In this document: piece by piece, positions 15,732 to 23,986 of the stretch
Layout: each line of letters starts with the position of its first letter
Numbering within the stretch: position 1 is the stretch's first letter
Assembly: GCA_900315195.1 (NCBI GenBank)
Contig: OMYD01000009.1
Location: 1 to 34,288 of the forward strand
Direction: 5' to 3'
Source of the DNA: an uncultured Eubacteriales bacterium
GTDB lineage: Bacteria > Bacillota > Clostridia > Oscillospirales > Acutalibacteraceae
Length of the DNA stretch: 34,288 nucleotides
Notes under the pieces: model-generated
What the model was told of the DNA's origin: nothing
The model's input: only the letters and a program-made list of their open reading frames with translations
Database searches by the model: none
Program-made: the position numbers and the translations under genes

Positions 15732-16646
15732 TTATTCATCTGTGCTTTTGCCGTCGGTTTCTTCTTGCTTGTGCGGGTTTACATGCACCATAACGTGCTT
15801 TACCTGCAGGAATTTAAGCTCAATATTATCGTGAACACATTCGGATATTTTGTGAGCCGCGGCACAATCAAGTGTTTCGTCAACGCCTATTTCAATGTCC
15901 GCGTATATTTTGTTGCCGAATATCCTGGTGCGCAGCATGTCTATGCTTATTACGCCGTCAACTTCTTCAACACAGCCGCGCATTTTTTCCTCGGTTTCTT
16001 CATCGCAGGAGTGGTCTACCATGCGGTCAATAGCGTCCTTGAAAATATCGTAGGCGACCTTGAAAATAAACAGGCAGATAATAATGCTGGCTATGGGTTC
16101 GAGAACAGGGAAGCCCAAAGCCGCGCCGCCTATGCCTATAAGCGCGCCTACGGAGGAGAGAGCGTCGCTGCGGTGGTGCCATGCTTCTGCCGAGAGCGAC
16201 GGCGAGTCGATTCTCTTGGCGTTTATTTTGGTGTACCAGAACATCGCCTCTTTAACGACTATTGAGGTCACGGCCGCGATCAGCGCGAGCGGATTCTCAA
16301 AGGCATGTTCCAGGTATTCGCCGCTGACTATGCTTTTTACGGCTTCAAAGCCTATTGTTCCGCCGGCTATAAAAAGCACAACCGACAGAATTATTTCCGC
16401 GACGCACTCAAATCGTTCGTGCCCGTATGGATGCTGAGAGTCAGAATCCTTTGAGGACATGCGCACGCCTGCAATTACTATTAATCCGCTGAATGTGTCT
16501 GACGCCGAGTGTACCGCGTCGCTAATCATAGCGCCTGAGTGTGAAATGAAGCCCGCGGCCAGCTTAAAGGCCGTCAAAAAAATGTTAGCGATCATTCCCA
16601 CAAGCGATACCTTTGTCGCAATGTGTTTAGCGTGGTTTTCGTTCAT
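15732..16646 (-). CDS. czcD: Cation diffusion facilitator metal exporter (CzcD-like)
   Basis: The start is put at the second in-frame ATG (16646), 8 nt behind GGAG; the first ATG at 16652 is too close to it. The 304-residue protein has six membrane helices. Metal-site motifs are DAVHSASD in helix 2 and HHRSDALSS in helix 5, the H/D pairs of the CDF family. A cytoplasmic ferredoxin-like domain (about 205-290) follows, with GVISIDMLRTRIFG and HVMVHVNP. CDF proteins export divalent cations in exchange for protons. The upstream leader carries a NiCo riboswitch-like structure with a terminator, which points to Co/Ni as physiological substrates, although zinc cannot be excluded from the protein alone. 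Confidence 0.92.
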   Translation of the reverse strand: MNENHAKHIATKVSLVGMIANIFLTAFKLAAGFISHSGAMISDAVHSASDTFSGLIVIAGVRMSSKDSDSQHPYGHERFECVAEIILSVVLFIAGGTIGFEAVKSIVSGEYLEHAFENPLALIAAVTSIVVKEAMFWYTKINAKRIDSPSLSAEAWHHRSDALSSVGALIGIGGAALGFPVLEPIASIIICLFIFKVAYDIFKDAIDRMVDHSCDEETEEKMRGCVEEVDGVISIDMLRTRIFGNKIYADIEIGVDETLDCAAAHKISECVHDNIELKFLQVKHVMVHVNPHKQEETDGKSTDE

Positions 16647-16693
16647 AAGCATTTCTCCGTTTTCCGCGGTTTTTATAATATGCTATGCTGCCA

Positions 16694-16738
16694 TAAATAA
16701 AAAAGAACCCGCGGACAGTATTGTTGCTGTCCCGCGAG
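16694..16738 (-). terminator. Leader terminator controlled by the NiCo-like riboswitch
   Basis: On the minus strand CGCGGGACAG pairs with CTGTCCGCG (one bulged base), and the sequence continues GGTTCTTTTTTATTT. It lies inside the leader, 48 nt before the exporter start codon. Its 5' arm uses the same bases as the aptamer's last helix and GGGACAG motif, so terminator and aptamer exclude each other. Confidence 0.8.
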
Positions 16739-16784
16739 TATTCGCTGTCTTATTCAAGACCCGACTCCAAGCCTGACACTATTA
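16722..16784 (-). ncRNA. NiCo (czcD-type) riboswitch aptamer
   Basis: On the minus strand the conserved pieces appear in the right order. CAGGC (rc of 16771-16775) is followed by a very short P2-like stem and then by AGUCGGG. The P3 stem GUCUU/AAGAC (16747-16760) and a single A lead to the P4 stem GCGA/UCGC (16734-16745), directly followed by GGGACAG (rc of 16727-16733). This matches my memory of NiCo riboswitches, in which cobalt or nickel binds a four-way junction and prevents terminator formation. Here the terminator arm overlaps GGGACAG in just this way, so metal would switch the exporter on. P2 is only about 4 bp, shorter than usual, and P1 is weak (UGUC/GACA). The alternative is an unnamed metal leader. 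Confidence 0.68.
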
Positions 16785-16841
16785 TCAGATAAAACCATTA
16801 AACATCTGTTTTAAAACGTTTTAATTGAAAATAGTATAAAC
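16779..16841 (-). repeat. 63-bp dispersed repeat, copy A
   Basis: Read on the minus strand, this copy begins GTTTATACTATTTTCAATTA. It matches the plus strand at 30798-30860 at about 56 of 63 positions, with the first 25 identical. It lies in the exporter leader between promoter and aptamer, and its last bases reach the 5' edge of the aptamer. Confidence 0.8.
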
Positions 16842-16862
16842 TTCGGTCTGTTCAGTATGGTT

Positions 16863-16891
16863 ATTTTAGCATAGTTTTTATGCTCTGTCAA
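16863..16891 (-). promoter_or_regulatory. Sigma-A promoter of the metal exporter
   Basis: On the minus strand a perfect TTGACA (16886-16891) and TAAAAT (16863-16868) are 17 nt apart. The leader would be about 210 nt and contains the repeat, the aptamer and the terminator. Confidence 0.8.
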
Positions 16892-16913
16892 CAAAAATAA
16901 AGAATAGAAAAAT

Positions 16914-16937
16914 GTCGCTTCCAAAGCGACCATTTTT
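16914..16937. terminator. Terminator-like hairpin between divergent genes
   Basis: GTCGCTT (16914-16920) and AAGCGAC (16924-16930) form a 7-bp stem. It is followed by CATTTTT on the plus strand and ATTTTTCTATTCTTT on the minus strand. It stands upstream of both the exporter promoter and the vWA gene, an unusual place for a terminator. Confidence 0.5.
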
Positions 16938-16989
16938 ATAAGCGGCGGTAGTATGATAAAGCTGTAATAAAACATTGGAGGTATTAGTT

Positions 16990-17670
16990 ATGAAAAAAAC
17001 AACAAATAACACTATCATCAAAACAAGAGTAAAAAACAACATTACGGAACTGGTGTTCATTCTCGACCGCAGCGGTTCAATGGTCGGTCTTGAGAGCGAC
17101 ACAATCGGCGGATTCAACTCCATGCTTGAAAAGCAGAAAAAGGAGAAGGGCAGGGCGTTTGTGTCAACCGTTCTTTTTGACCACGAAACCGTTGTGCTGC
17201 ACGACAGGCTCCCGGTTGATAAGGTCGCCCCGCTTACTGACAGAGATTACACGGTTCGCGGCTGCACGGCTCTGCTCGACGCGATAGGAAAATCCATTCA
17301 CCACATTTCAAATATTCACAAATACGCCCGCAAAGAGGATGTGCCGGAACACACTATGTTTGTGATTATTACGGACGGAATGGAAAACGCCAGCAGGTTC
17401 TACAGCGGCAGAGAAATCAAAAAAATGATTGAGCGGGAAAAATCAAGGTGCGGCTGGGAGTTCCTGTTTATAGGAGCCAATATTGACGCGATCGCTACCG
17501 CGCGCGCGTTCGGAATTTCTGAGGATAAGGCGGTTAACTACAGAGCCGATAAAAAGGGCACAGGCGTTGTATATGAGTCGGTATGCGCGGCGGTCAGCAA
17601 TGTCAGAAAAGGAAAGGCCATTGAGCCGTCGTGGAGCGGCTCTATTCAGAAGGATTTCAATTCAAGATAA
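16990..17670 (+). CDS. von Willebrand factor A domain protein
   Basis: The ATG at 16990 follows TTGGAGGTATTAGTT, a clear ribosome binding site; 15 nt more are open upstream but include that site. The 226-residue product is essentially one vWA domain. It has the metal-ion adhesion motif DRSGSM (DxSxS, about residues 25-30), a conserved Thr in RGCTALLDAIG and the Asp in IITDGMENASR. There is no signal peptide or membrane helix, so it is cytoplasmic. Such stand-alone vWA proteins bind partners through a divalent cation and often act with AAA ATPases or stress proteins, but no such partner is encoded nearby. The biological role is unknown. No good promoter is visible between the hairpin at 16914 and the start. 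Confidence 0.88.
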   Translation: MKKTTNNTIIKTRVKNNITELVFILDRSGSMVGLESDTIGGFNSMLEKQKKEKGRAFVSTVLFDHETVVLHDRLPVDKVAPLTDRDYTVRGCTALLDAIGKSIHHISNIHKYARKEDVPEHTMFVIITDGMENASRFYSGREIKKMIEREKSRCGWEFLFIGANIDAIATARAFGISEDKAVNYRADKKGTGVVYESVCAAVSNVRKGKAIEPSWSGSIQKDFNSR

Positions 17671-17700
17671 CAGAACAACGCGGTATTCGATAAGCAAAAC

Positions 17701-17738
17701 GGTGTTTTGGGGAAATCTTTCCAAAACACCCGCGTTTT
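17701..17738 (+). terminator. Terminator of the vWA gene
   Basis: GGTGTTTTGG (17701-17710) and CCAAAACACC (17721-17730) form a perfect 10-bp stem, followed by CGCGTTTTG. The T-tract is short. A further inverted repeat, TGGAACG/CGTTCCA (17794-17810), lies between this and the opposing terminator. Confidence 0.7.
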
Positions 17739-17807
17739 GACGCGCCGTTATACCGACGTTCCGTTAAATTGATTTTTCGAAAGGCGCGCCGGATGGAACG
17801 TCACGTT

Positions 17808-17840
17808 CCAAAAAAGCGGTCAGGCGTTTGCCTGACCGCT
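17808..17840 (-). terminator. Terminator of the LCP-family gene
   Basis: AGCGGTCAGGC (17815-17825) and GCCTGACCGCT (17830-17840) form an 11-bp stem with a 4-nt loop. The minus strand continues TTTTTTGG. It lies directly behind the LCP stop codon. Confidence 0.92.
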
Positions 17841-17849
17841 GAGTTTGAT

Positions 17850-18992
17850 TTATCCCTTAATTAAATCCTCGTATACAAATTCCGCAAGCGCGGTACGCTG
17901 GGCTTCCATATCGGAAATGATTATGCAGGAACCCGCGATATCCCACGATTCGTCCTCGGGTTTGTTGTAGTACCAAAGACCTTCTTTGGGAACGTAGTTC
18001 TGAACAATTTCATAGCCGATGTAAGTAAGCGCGTTTTTCGAGAGCTTTAAAATTTCATCAACCTTGAGATTAGTAGTAATTTTTGGACCGATCGTGTCTA
18101 CGATCTCAACTATCTGGCCGAAGCTTGCGCCCTTCATGTCGGTGACCATCTTGGTGAGCAGCTTTCTCTGACGAGCTGTTCTGTCCCAGTCGTCGCCCGA
18201 AATACCGATTTCGTTGCCGTCCTCGCCCTTTTGTAGACCGCGGTCTCTGGCGTACCATAGGGCTTCCTGACCGTTGAGCTTTATCAAGCCGGGCTTTTCG
18301 GTGATGGTGGTTCGGTTGCCGTTTGACTGGCCGTTCTTGTACATCTGGTAGTTGATGTAGTCGATTTCGTCCTGAGTTACTTCCATCTCAACGCCGCCCA
18401 GGGTATCGATAATATCCTTAAAGCTTTCAAAGTCAACAATTGCGTAACGGTCAATTTTAATGCCGAAGTTACTCTGTATTGTTCTGATTGAAAGTGTAGC
18501 GCCGCCTAAGGTGTAGGAAGCGTTTATTTTGTTATATCCGTGATCCGGAATATATACATAGGTATCGCGCTGGAACGAGGTGAGTTTAAGCTTTTTGTGA
18601 ACCGTGTCGATCGACATTAAAATCATCGTATCGGTTCTGCCGTATTTTTCACCATGGTTATTGTCCTCGCCGAACAGCATTATGTTAAGAACGTTTTTGT
18701 GCTGCAGCAGCGAACTGTTGTTATAAATGACGTTCTGAGCTTCATCATCCTTGTGTTGCTTCGGTTTATTGTTGGCGTCCTCGTCCTCCATGTAGCTGTA
18801 GTTACCCTCATATTTGTAGTGAGTAACAATGTATGTGTACGCGCCTATTGCTACCGAGCCGGTAATCAATAAAACTATAGAGAGTACAAGACATATAATG
18901 CGGATGGCGCGGCCCTTTTTTTTGTACAGCTTAATAACCTGTGTATTAGAACTGATGTCTACCAGATTATCGCTGTTTGGTTTGTTAGCCAT
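17850..18992 (-). CDS. LytR-CpsA-Psr (LCP) family cell-wall glycopolymer ligase
   Basis: The start is the second in-frame ATG (18992), 6 nt behind AGGAGG; the ATG two codons earlier almost touches that site. The 380-residue protein has a basic cytoplasmic tail (KLYKKKGRAIR), one transmembrane helix (about 29-53) and an external LCP domain (about 100-320). Family motifs are YGRTDTMILMSID, LTSFQRDTYVYIP with the key Arg-Asp, GVEMEVTQDE and LNGQEALWYARDR followed by DWDRTARQRKLL. LCP proteins transfer teichoic acids or capsular polymers from a lipid carrier to peptidoglycan. With the surface-polymer operons at 20-27 kb and 31-34 kb it may attach one of their products, which is inference. It is monocistronic. 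Confidence 0.93.
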   Translation of the reverse strand: MANKPNSDNLVDISSNTQVIKLYKKKGRAIRIICLVLSIVLLITGSVAIGAYTYIVTHYKYEGNYSYMEDEDANNKPKQHKDDEAQNVIYNNSSLLQHKNVLNIMLFGEDNNHGEKYGRTDTMILMSIDTVHKKLKLTSFQRDTYVYIPDHGYNKINASYTLGGATLSIRTIQSNFGIKIDRYAIVDFESFKDIIDTLGGVEMEVTQDEIDYINYQMYKNGQSNGNRTTITEKPGLIKLNGQEALWYARDRGLQKGEDGNEIGISGDDWDRTARQRKLLTKMVTDMKGASFGQIVEIVDTIGPKITTNLKVDEILKLSKNALTYIGYEIVQNYVPKEGLWYYNKPEDESWDIAGSCIIISDMEAQRTALAEFVYEDLIKG

Positions 18993-19098
18993 AATCATCC
19001 TCCTGTAAGGGAATACAAAATCTTTTCATATACTTTTTGTTCGGGATAATCCGAATTAAAGCCGTGAATAAACAGGTTATTCCGCGACTATCCTATTT

Positions 19099-19107
19099 AT
19101 TATAACA
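19099..19107 (-). promoter_or_regulatory. Extended -10 promoter of the LCP gene
   Basis: On the minus strand TGTTATAAT (TG plus TATAAT, 19099-19107) lies about 107 nt before the start codon. No good -35 box is visible, which fits extended -10 promoters. Confidence 0.55.
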
Positions 19108-19203
19108 CATTATCCAATAAAATAATTCTAAATAAGAATTATAAAAATCAGCGGTTACAAATTTTGACATCATTTTATGGTCTGTTATGTGATATTTTTC
19201 AAA

Positions 19204-19794
19204 TTACTCTTGAATCTCATCCAGAGCAAGACTAAACGAAGGAAGAAATTCATTGAAAAAAACTTCGGCTTCGGGAAGCATCATTTCATGGATGGATTTT
19301 GTGATTGTGTCTTTCGCCATCTTGAATTCGTCGTTTCCCATGCGAATTTCCTCGATGCACTTTATCAGCGCCGAAAAACGGTCGGCGGCTTTTACAAAGA
19401 CTTCAAGCTCGCGGTCTTTTTCCGACGAGGGTTTTAAAATCTCGCGGTACTCACCGCGGAAATCCTCGGGCAATAGTTCAAGCAGCCTGTCCGCGGCGCT
19501 GTTTTCAACCTGTTTGTACACCTTCTGAATAGACGGGTTGGCGTATTTAATCGGTGTAGGCATATCGCCTGTTATTATTTCGGTCGCGTCGTGGAACACG
19601 GCCAGAAGCGCTGCGCGTTCGGCGTCAAGCGAGCCTCCGAAGCGCTTGTTATGGATAAGAACAAGACAGTGCGCCAGCACGGCCACCTGCTGACTGTGCT
19701 CGCTTATATTTTCATATTTTGTATTATTCATCAAACCCCAGCGGTTTATGTATTTCATCCGCGAGATCATTGCGTAAAAATGTGATTGATTCAT
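19204..19794 (-). CDS. yfbR: 5'-deoxynucleotidase, YfbR-like HD phosphohydrolase
   Basis: The 196-residue protein aligns by eye with E. coli YfbR along its whole length (HFYAMISRMKYINRWGLM, NISEHSQQVA, FGGSLDAERAALLA, LPSFSLALDEI). The metal ligands of the HD domain are at the same places: His33, His68, Asp69 and Asp138 in VKAADRFSA. YfbR removes the 5' phosphate from deoxyribonucleoside monophosphates and helps control dNTP pools. GGAGCAAAGGCA precedes the ATG. It stands alone; the LCP gene downstream has its own promoter, and the operon upstream runs the other way. No clear promoter was found for it. Confidence 0.92.
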   Translation of the reverse strand: MNQSHFYAMISRMKYINRWGLMNNTKYENISEHSQQVAVLAHCLVLIHNKRFGGSLDAERAALLAVFHDATEIITGDMPTPIKYANPSIQKVYKQVENSAADRLLELLPEDFRGEYREILKPSSEKDRELEVFVKAADRFSALIKCIEEIRMGNDEFKMAKDTITKSIHEMMLPEAEVFFNEFLPSFSLALDEIQE

Positions 19795-19896
19795 TGCCTT
19801 TGCTCCGTATAATTATGTTGTATCATCTCAAAATCATGCGCGTTTGAGTGGTGTTTTCAAAAGAGTTTCATAAGGGATAATATCTGTAAAATTGAA

Positions 19897-19925
19897 TTGC
19901 AAATTGTATTATGATGTGATATAAT
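19897..19925 (+). promoter_or_regulatory. Sigma-A promoter of the surface-polymer operon
   Basis: TTGCAA (19897-19902) and TATAAT (19920-19925) are 17 nt apart. The leader to the YfhO start would be about 95 nt. This is the only good promoter seen for the six genes up to 27495. Confidence 0.75.
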
Positions 19926-20027
19926 AAATTGAATATACCATGTTTAACGCCGATATGCAACCGATTTGCAAGAATTTTCACTCAATTTTCACGGACACAT
20001 GGCGTTTTACCGAAACGGAGATTACCA

Positions 20028-22499
20028 ATGCCGGCAAAAATTTCACGCTTACAACCCAAAAAGAACGGGCATTATTTGTTAATTACATTTTTAATATCAA
20101 TTTTGTCCGCGACGGTGATTTTTGTACCGTTTATTATTATTAACGGCGGAGTGTTTTATTACTACGGAGATTTCAACGTTCAGGAAATTCCGTTTTATCA
20201 GATGACACACGGACTTGTGCGCGACGGCGAGCTTGGCTGGAACCACCTGACCGATTTGGGTACCGATACTTTGGCAAGCTACAGTTTCTATTTGATGGGC
20301 AGTCCGTTTTTCTGGATGACAATTCCGTTCCCGAACGAAATAGTTCCAAACCTTATAGGGCCGCTTCTTATATTGAAATTCGCGTGCGCGGCTTCCGCGG
20401 CATACATCTTTCTGCAGCGGTATGTGAGTAACAAGAGCATGGCGGTACTGGGCGGATTGCTTTACGCGTTCTCGGGCTTTTCGATTTATAACGTGTTTTT
20501 CTTCCATTTTCACGAGCCGATGATAGTGTTCCCGCTGCTTTTAGCGGCGCTGGACGCTTTCCTTTATGACGGAAGGCGCGGGATTTTCGCGGTCGCGGTT
20601 TTCGGCGCGTGCGTGGTCAACTACTATTTCTTTGTGGGTCAGGCGCTTTTCCTTGTGATGTATTATCTTATGATTATGCTCACAAAGACATGCAAATTCC
20701 GCGTTAAGGATACATTGCTGCTTGCCGCCGAGGTTATTATCGGTTTTTGCGGCACGGCGTTTGTGTTATTGCCGAGCGTGATTGGCCTTATGGGAAATCC
20801 AAGGCTTGACTCGCTGCCGAACGGCTGGGGATCGCTTGTATATGCAAGAGAACAGAAGTACTGGCTGATTATTTTAAGCTTTCTGTTCCCGGCAGATTTG
20901 CCAGCTATGCCGGTATTTACTCCGGAGTCAAACTGCAAGTGGGCGTCTGTCGCGGGCTGGCTGCCGTTGCTTAGCGTTACTGGCGTAGTAGCTTATTTGC
21001 AGCTGAAAAAACGCGATTGGCTTAAAAAGCTCATTTTTCTGCTTATGCTGTTTGCCATGATCCCTGTACTCAACAGCATGTTCCAGCTTATGAACAGCTC
21101 GATTTATTACGCGCGCTGGTTCTATATGCTTGTGCTTATGTTCTCGCTGGCTTCAATCAGGGCGATTGAGGACAAGGAGGCTGACTGGAACCGTGCGATT
21201 ATTTGGTCTGTCGGACTCACGATGGGCGCTATATTGCTTATAGGAGTTATGCCGCTGACTACAGGCGAAGAGGGTAATAAAACAACTACCATAGGCGTTC
21301 AGAGCGCCTTTGAAAAATTCTGGATATACGCGCTTATGGCTATGATTAGTCTGCTGGTGTTTGTGCTTATATATAAAAAAATGTGGCACAAGCGCGGATT
21401 CGCGGTGACGATTATTTCCTCCGCGATGGGCGTAGCTGTTTTTTCGTCATTGCTGATTATCGGCCACGGCGTATTTGTAAGCGGTACTACCGACAGCATT
21501 AAAAGTCACATTATAAACGCGCGCGATAAGATCGAAATAGACGACCTTGAAGATGTGAGAAGCGATTTTTACGAGGCTGTTGACAACACATCAATGTATT
21601 GGAAAATTCCAAGCATGAACTGCTTCCAAAGCTCGGTTTCAACCTCAATTATGCAGTTCTATGAAAAAATGGGCATCACCCGCGACGTGGCGTCGCGCCC
21701 GAACTTCAGCGCTTACGGTCTGCGCACGCTGTTTAGCTGTAAGTACTATTTTGATGATTTGATGGACAGCAACGACCCTAATTTTGACGAGTGCTTTGAG
21801 GACAAATCCGGGAATCCGAAAATGCCGGGATGGAAATACTTAAAAACCTGCAACGGCTTTAAAATTTATGAAAATGAAAATTATGTGCCGATGGGATTTG
21901 CCTTCGATTCATATGTAACCGAGGAAGAATTTGAGCGTGTAAGAACAACAAACCGCAGCGAGGCAATTTTGAATGCCATGGTGCTGACACGCGACCAGAT
22001 GAAAAAATACTCGAAAATCACAGGTTATTTTGATAAGCAGTATTATCTGCTTTACGGCAAAAATCCCAAAGCCTTCAAGAGTGAGGCAGATGACTATATC
22101 TACGGAAATGAAGTGCTTAAAAAGCAGGCTGATAAGCTCAGAGCAAGGTCATGCTCATCGTTTGAGTACACAAAGGACGGCTTTAGGGCTGAGTTTGAAA
22201 ACAGCGGCAAGGAAACTCTGCTGTTCTTCAGCGTGCCGTACAGCGATGGATTCGCGGCAACTGTCAACGGAGAAAAAGTTGACGTTGAAAAGGTCAGTTA
22301 CGGTTTTATGGCTGTAAAGGTTCCCGAGGGTAAAAGCGATATTGTGTTTACCTATCAAACTCCGGGATTCAAAACAGGCACTGTAATAAGCCTTTGCTCA
22401 GCCGCCGCTTTTGCAATTTATATGACATTAATAATTCTTTTCCGCGTACGCAAAAATAAAAAGAGAGTCGCGGTGCAGAATGAAATAACAGAACAATAA
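20028..22499 (+). CDS. YfhO-family membrane protein (GT-C-type glycosyltransferase)
   Basis: The ATG at 20028 is chosen because CGGAG stands 7 nt ahead; the frame is open a further 33 codons, but that stretch has no ribosome binding site. The 823-residue length is usual for YfhO (PF09586). The protein has about 12 or 13 membrane helices. The first external loop holds YYYGDFNVQEIPFYQ, the acidic Asp region characteristic of the family, and LGWNHLTDLGTDTL. A large external C-terminal part (about 490-770) ends in a last helix (TGTVISLCSAAAFAIYM) and a basic tail. YfhO members add sugars from a lipid carrier to lipoteichoic acid or related polymers in Bacillus and Listeria. It heads the operon with two more transferases and LicD. 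Confidence 0.88.
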   Translation: MPAKISRLQPKKNGHYLLITFLISILSATVIFVPFIIINGGVFYYYGDFNVQEIPFYQMTHGLVRDGELGWNHLTDLGTDTLASYSFYLMGSPFFWMTIPFPNEIVPNLIGPLLILKFACAASAAYIFLQRYVSNKSMAVLGGLLYAFSGFSIYNVFFFHFHEPMIVFPLLLAALDAFLYDGRRGIFAVAVFGACVVNYYFFVGQALFLVMYYLMIMLTKTCKFRVKDTLLLAAEVIIGFCGTAFVLLPSVIGLMGNPRLDSLPNGWGSLVYAREQKYWLIILSFLFPADLPAMPVFTPESNCKWASVAGWLPLLSVTGVVAYLQLKKRDWLKKLIFLLMLFAMIPVLNSMFQLMNSSIYYARWFYMLVLMFSLASIRAIEDKEADWNRAIIWSVGLTMGAILLIGVMPLTTGEEGNKTTTIGVQSAFEKFWIYALMAMISLLVFVLIYKKMWHKRGFAVTIISSAMGVAVFSSLLIIGHGVFVSGTTDSIKSHIINARDKIEIDDLEDVRSDFYEAVDNTSMYWKIPSMNCFQSSVSTSIMQFYEKMGITRDVASRPNFSAYGLRTLFSCKYYFDDLMDSNDPNFDECFEDKSGNPKMPGWKYLKTCNGFKIYENENYVPMGFAFDSYVTEEEFERVRTTNRSEAILNAMVLTRDQMKKYSKITGYFDKQYYLLYGKNPKAFKSEADDYIYGNEVLKKQADKLRARSCSSFEYTKDGFRAEFENSGKETLLFFSVPYSDGFAATVNGEKVDVEKVSYGFMAVKVPEGKSDIVFTYQTPGFKTGTVISLCSAAAFAIYMTLIILFRVRKNKKRVAVQNEITEQ

Positions 22500-22579
22500 C
22501 ATTTAACAGGATACCAAACCCATTACCCGCCCCTGAAATTCTACGGAGGACCGACCGTTCGCTGAAAGAGGAGATAAAT

Positions 22580-23938
22580 ATGTTATTCGGAAATAAGATT
22601 TTAGCATATAAGGAAGAGCTTTTAAAGGATTTGGAATACTTATTGCGCATTGAGTCAATTGACAGGGAAAAGGACGAGGAATGTGAACGCGCACTGGCTT
22701 TTATTCTGAAGCGCGCGCAGGATTTCGGACTTGACTATGAGCTTGTTACCGACAAAAGCGTTCATGTGCAGCTTGGCGAGGGCGGCAAGCTTTGCGGTGT
22801 GCTCTCACATGTTGACGTTGTGCCCGCGGGAAATAACTGGAGTGTTATTCCGTTCGCTCTTACCGAGCGCGACGGCAGACTCTACGGCAGAGGAATCGCC
22901 GACGACAAAGGAGCCGCTCTTGTAAATCTTTACTGCCTGCGAGCCCTTAAAGAAAACGGAGTAGCGGGCAAAAACACGCTCCGCGCAATTTTCGGCTCAG
23001 CGGAAGAAACCGGCATGAGCGATATGAAGGGCTATTTTGAAAAGCAGCCGCTGCCCGATATGGCGTTTACACCCGACAGCGACTACGGAATTTGCTACGC
23101 GGAAAAGGGAATCCTTCACCTGCGCGTAAGCACCCCGTTTAACGAGGCGAAGGTTTTGTCGCAGTTTCATTCGGGTAAGGCGGTCAATGCTGTTCCCGAC
23201 TTGGCGTATGTTATGCTTGACTCCTCGGGATATGACGAGCAGCTTCTTATGCGGCTTGCCGACGCAGGAGAAGGAAGCTTTGAGTTTAACTATACTATTG
23301 ACGGTCTTATGATAATAAGCAGGGGAAAGGCGTCGCACGCGTGTGAGCCTCAGAAAGGCAAAAACGCGGCGGCTCTGCTTATTGACCTGATTACCCACGC
23401 TTATGACGTTCACGATATAGGCGCGCTCTGCTCGTTTATCGACTATGCCATAAACTGTGAGACAAACGGCAGGTCGCTGGGACTGAAAATGAGCGATTCT
23501 GTTTCGGGAGAGCTTACCGTAAACCTCGGGATTGTCCATATCGAGGGAAATACCGCTGAAGCGTATATTGATATCAGATATCCAGTGACTGTCAAAGGTG
23601 ATTATATCATCAGGCAGTTCAAGGCTGTGGCGGAGTACAGCGGACTTGATGTTGAGGTTATTCACCACGACAAACCGCTGTATGTTGAAAAAGATTCTCC
23701 GCTTATCCGTGAGCTCAGCGCGGCGTATGAGAGCGTTATGGGCGAAAAGCCTTCGATGTACACAACCGGCGGCGGAACCTATGCCCGCAAGCTCGGCGGC
23801 AGAGGAGTAGCTTTCGGCCCCCATTTTGAAGGCGACCCGATAAACATGCACAACGCCGACGAAAGCGTTGATAAGGAGAATTTCTTTAAACACGCGCAGA
23901 TTTGCCTTGAGGCTATGTACCGCCTGTTTAATATATAA
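22580..23938 (+). CDS. M20-family dipeptidase (PepV/Sapep-like)
   Basis: The 452-residue protein shows the two-zinc site of M20 peptidases. His77 and Asp79 are in LSHVDVVP, Asp108 in GRGIADDKGA, the catalytic Glu142 and ligand Glu143 in GSAEETG, an Asp in TPDSDYG, and a final His in HFEGDPINMHNADE. The length and the broad lid domain fit PepV and the Mn-dependent Sapep dipeptidase. It should cleave dipeptides, possibly D-amino-acid-containing ones, in the cytoplasm; there is no signal peptide. AAGAGGAGATAAAT precedes the ATG. It lies 80 nt behind YfhO on the same strand without a visible terminator. Its place in a surface-polymer operon could reflect use of cell-wall peptides, which is inference. 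Confidence 0.92.
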   Translation: MLFGNKILAYKEELLKDLEYLLRIESIDREKDEECERALAFILKRAQDFGLDYELVTDKSVHVQLGEGGKLCGVLSHVDVVPAGNNWSVIPFALTERDGRLYGRGIADDKGAALVNLYCLRALKENGVAGKNTLRAIFGSAEETGMSDMKGYFEKQPLPDMAFTPDSDYGICYAEKGILHLRVSTPFNEAKVLSQFHSGKAVNAVPDLAYVMLDSSGYDEQLLMRLADAGEGSFEFNYTIDGLMIISRGKASHACEPQKGKNAAALLIDLITHAYDVHDIGALCSFIDYAINCETNGRSLGLKMSDSVSGELTVNLGIVHIEGNTAEAYIDIRYPVTVKGDYIIRQFKAVAEYSGLDVEVIHHDKPLYVEKDSPLIRELSAAYESVMGEKPSMYTTGGGTYARKLGGRGVAFGPHFEGDPINMHNADESVDKENFFKHAQICLEAMYRLFNI

Positions 23939-23986
23939 TTATTGCGGCTTGTCCGCTTTTACTAAACCATCCCACGGAAGGGAATA

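Noticed and set aside
17741-17810. Inverted repeats with GGCGCGCC and TGGAACG/CGTTCCA between convergent genes
   Set aside because: They lie between two good terminators and probably are extra terminator structure; no attachment site or array was seen.
19929-20027. N-terminal extension of the YfhO-like protein
   Set aside because: The frame is open, but it has no ribosome binding site, falls at the transcription start and does not resemble the family; the ATG at 20028 does.
22997-23893. Long open frame antisense to the M20 dipeptidase (298 codons)
   Set aside because: The sense gene has all metal ligands and a good ribosome binding site. The antisense product is rich in Arg/His/Val and unlike a real protein.
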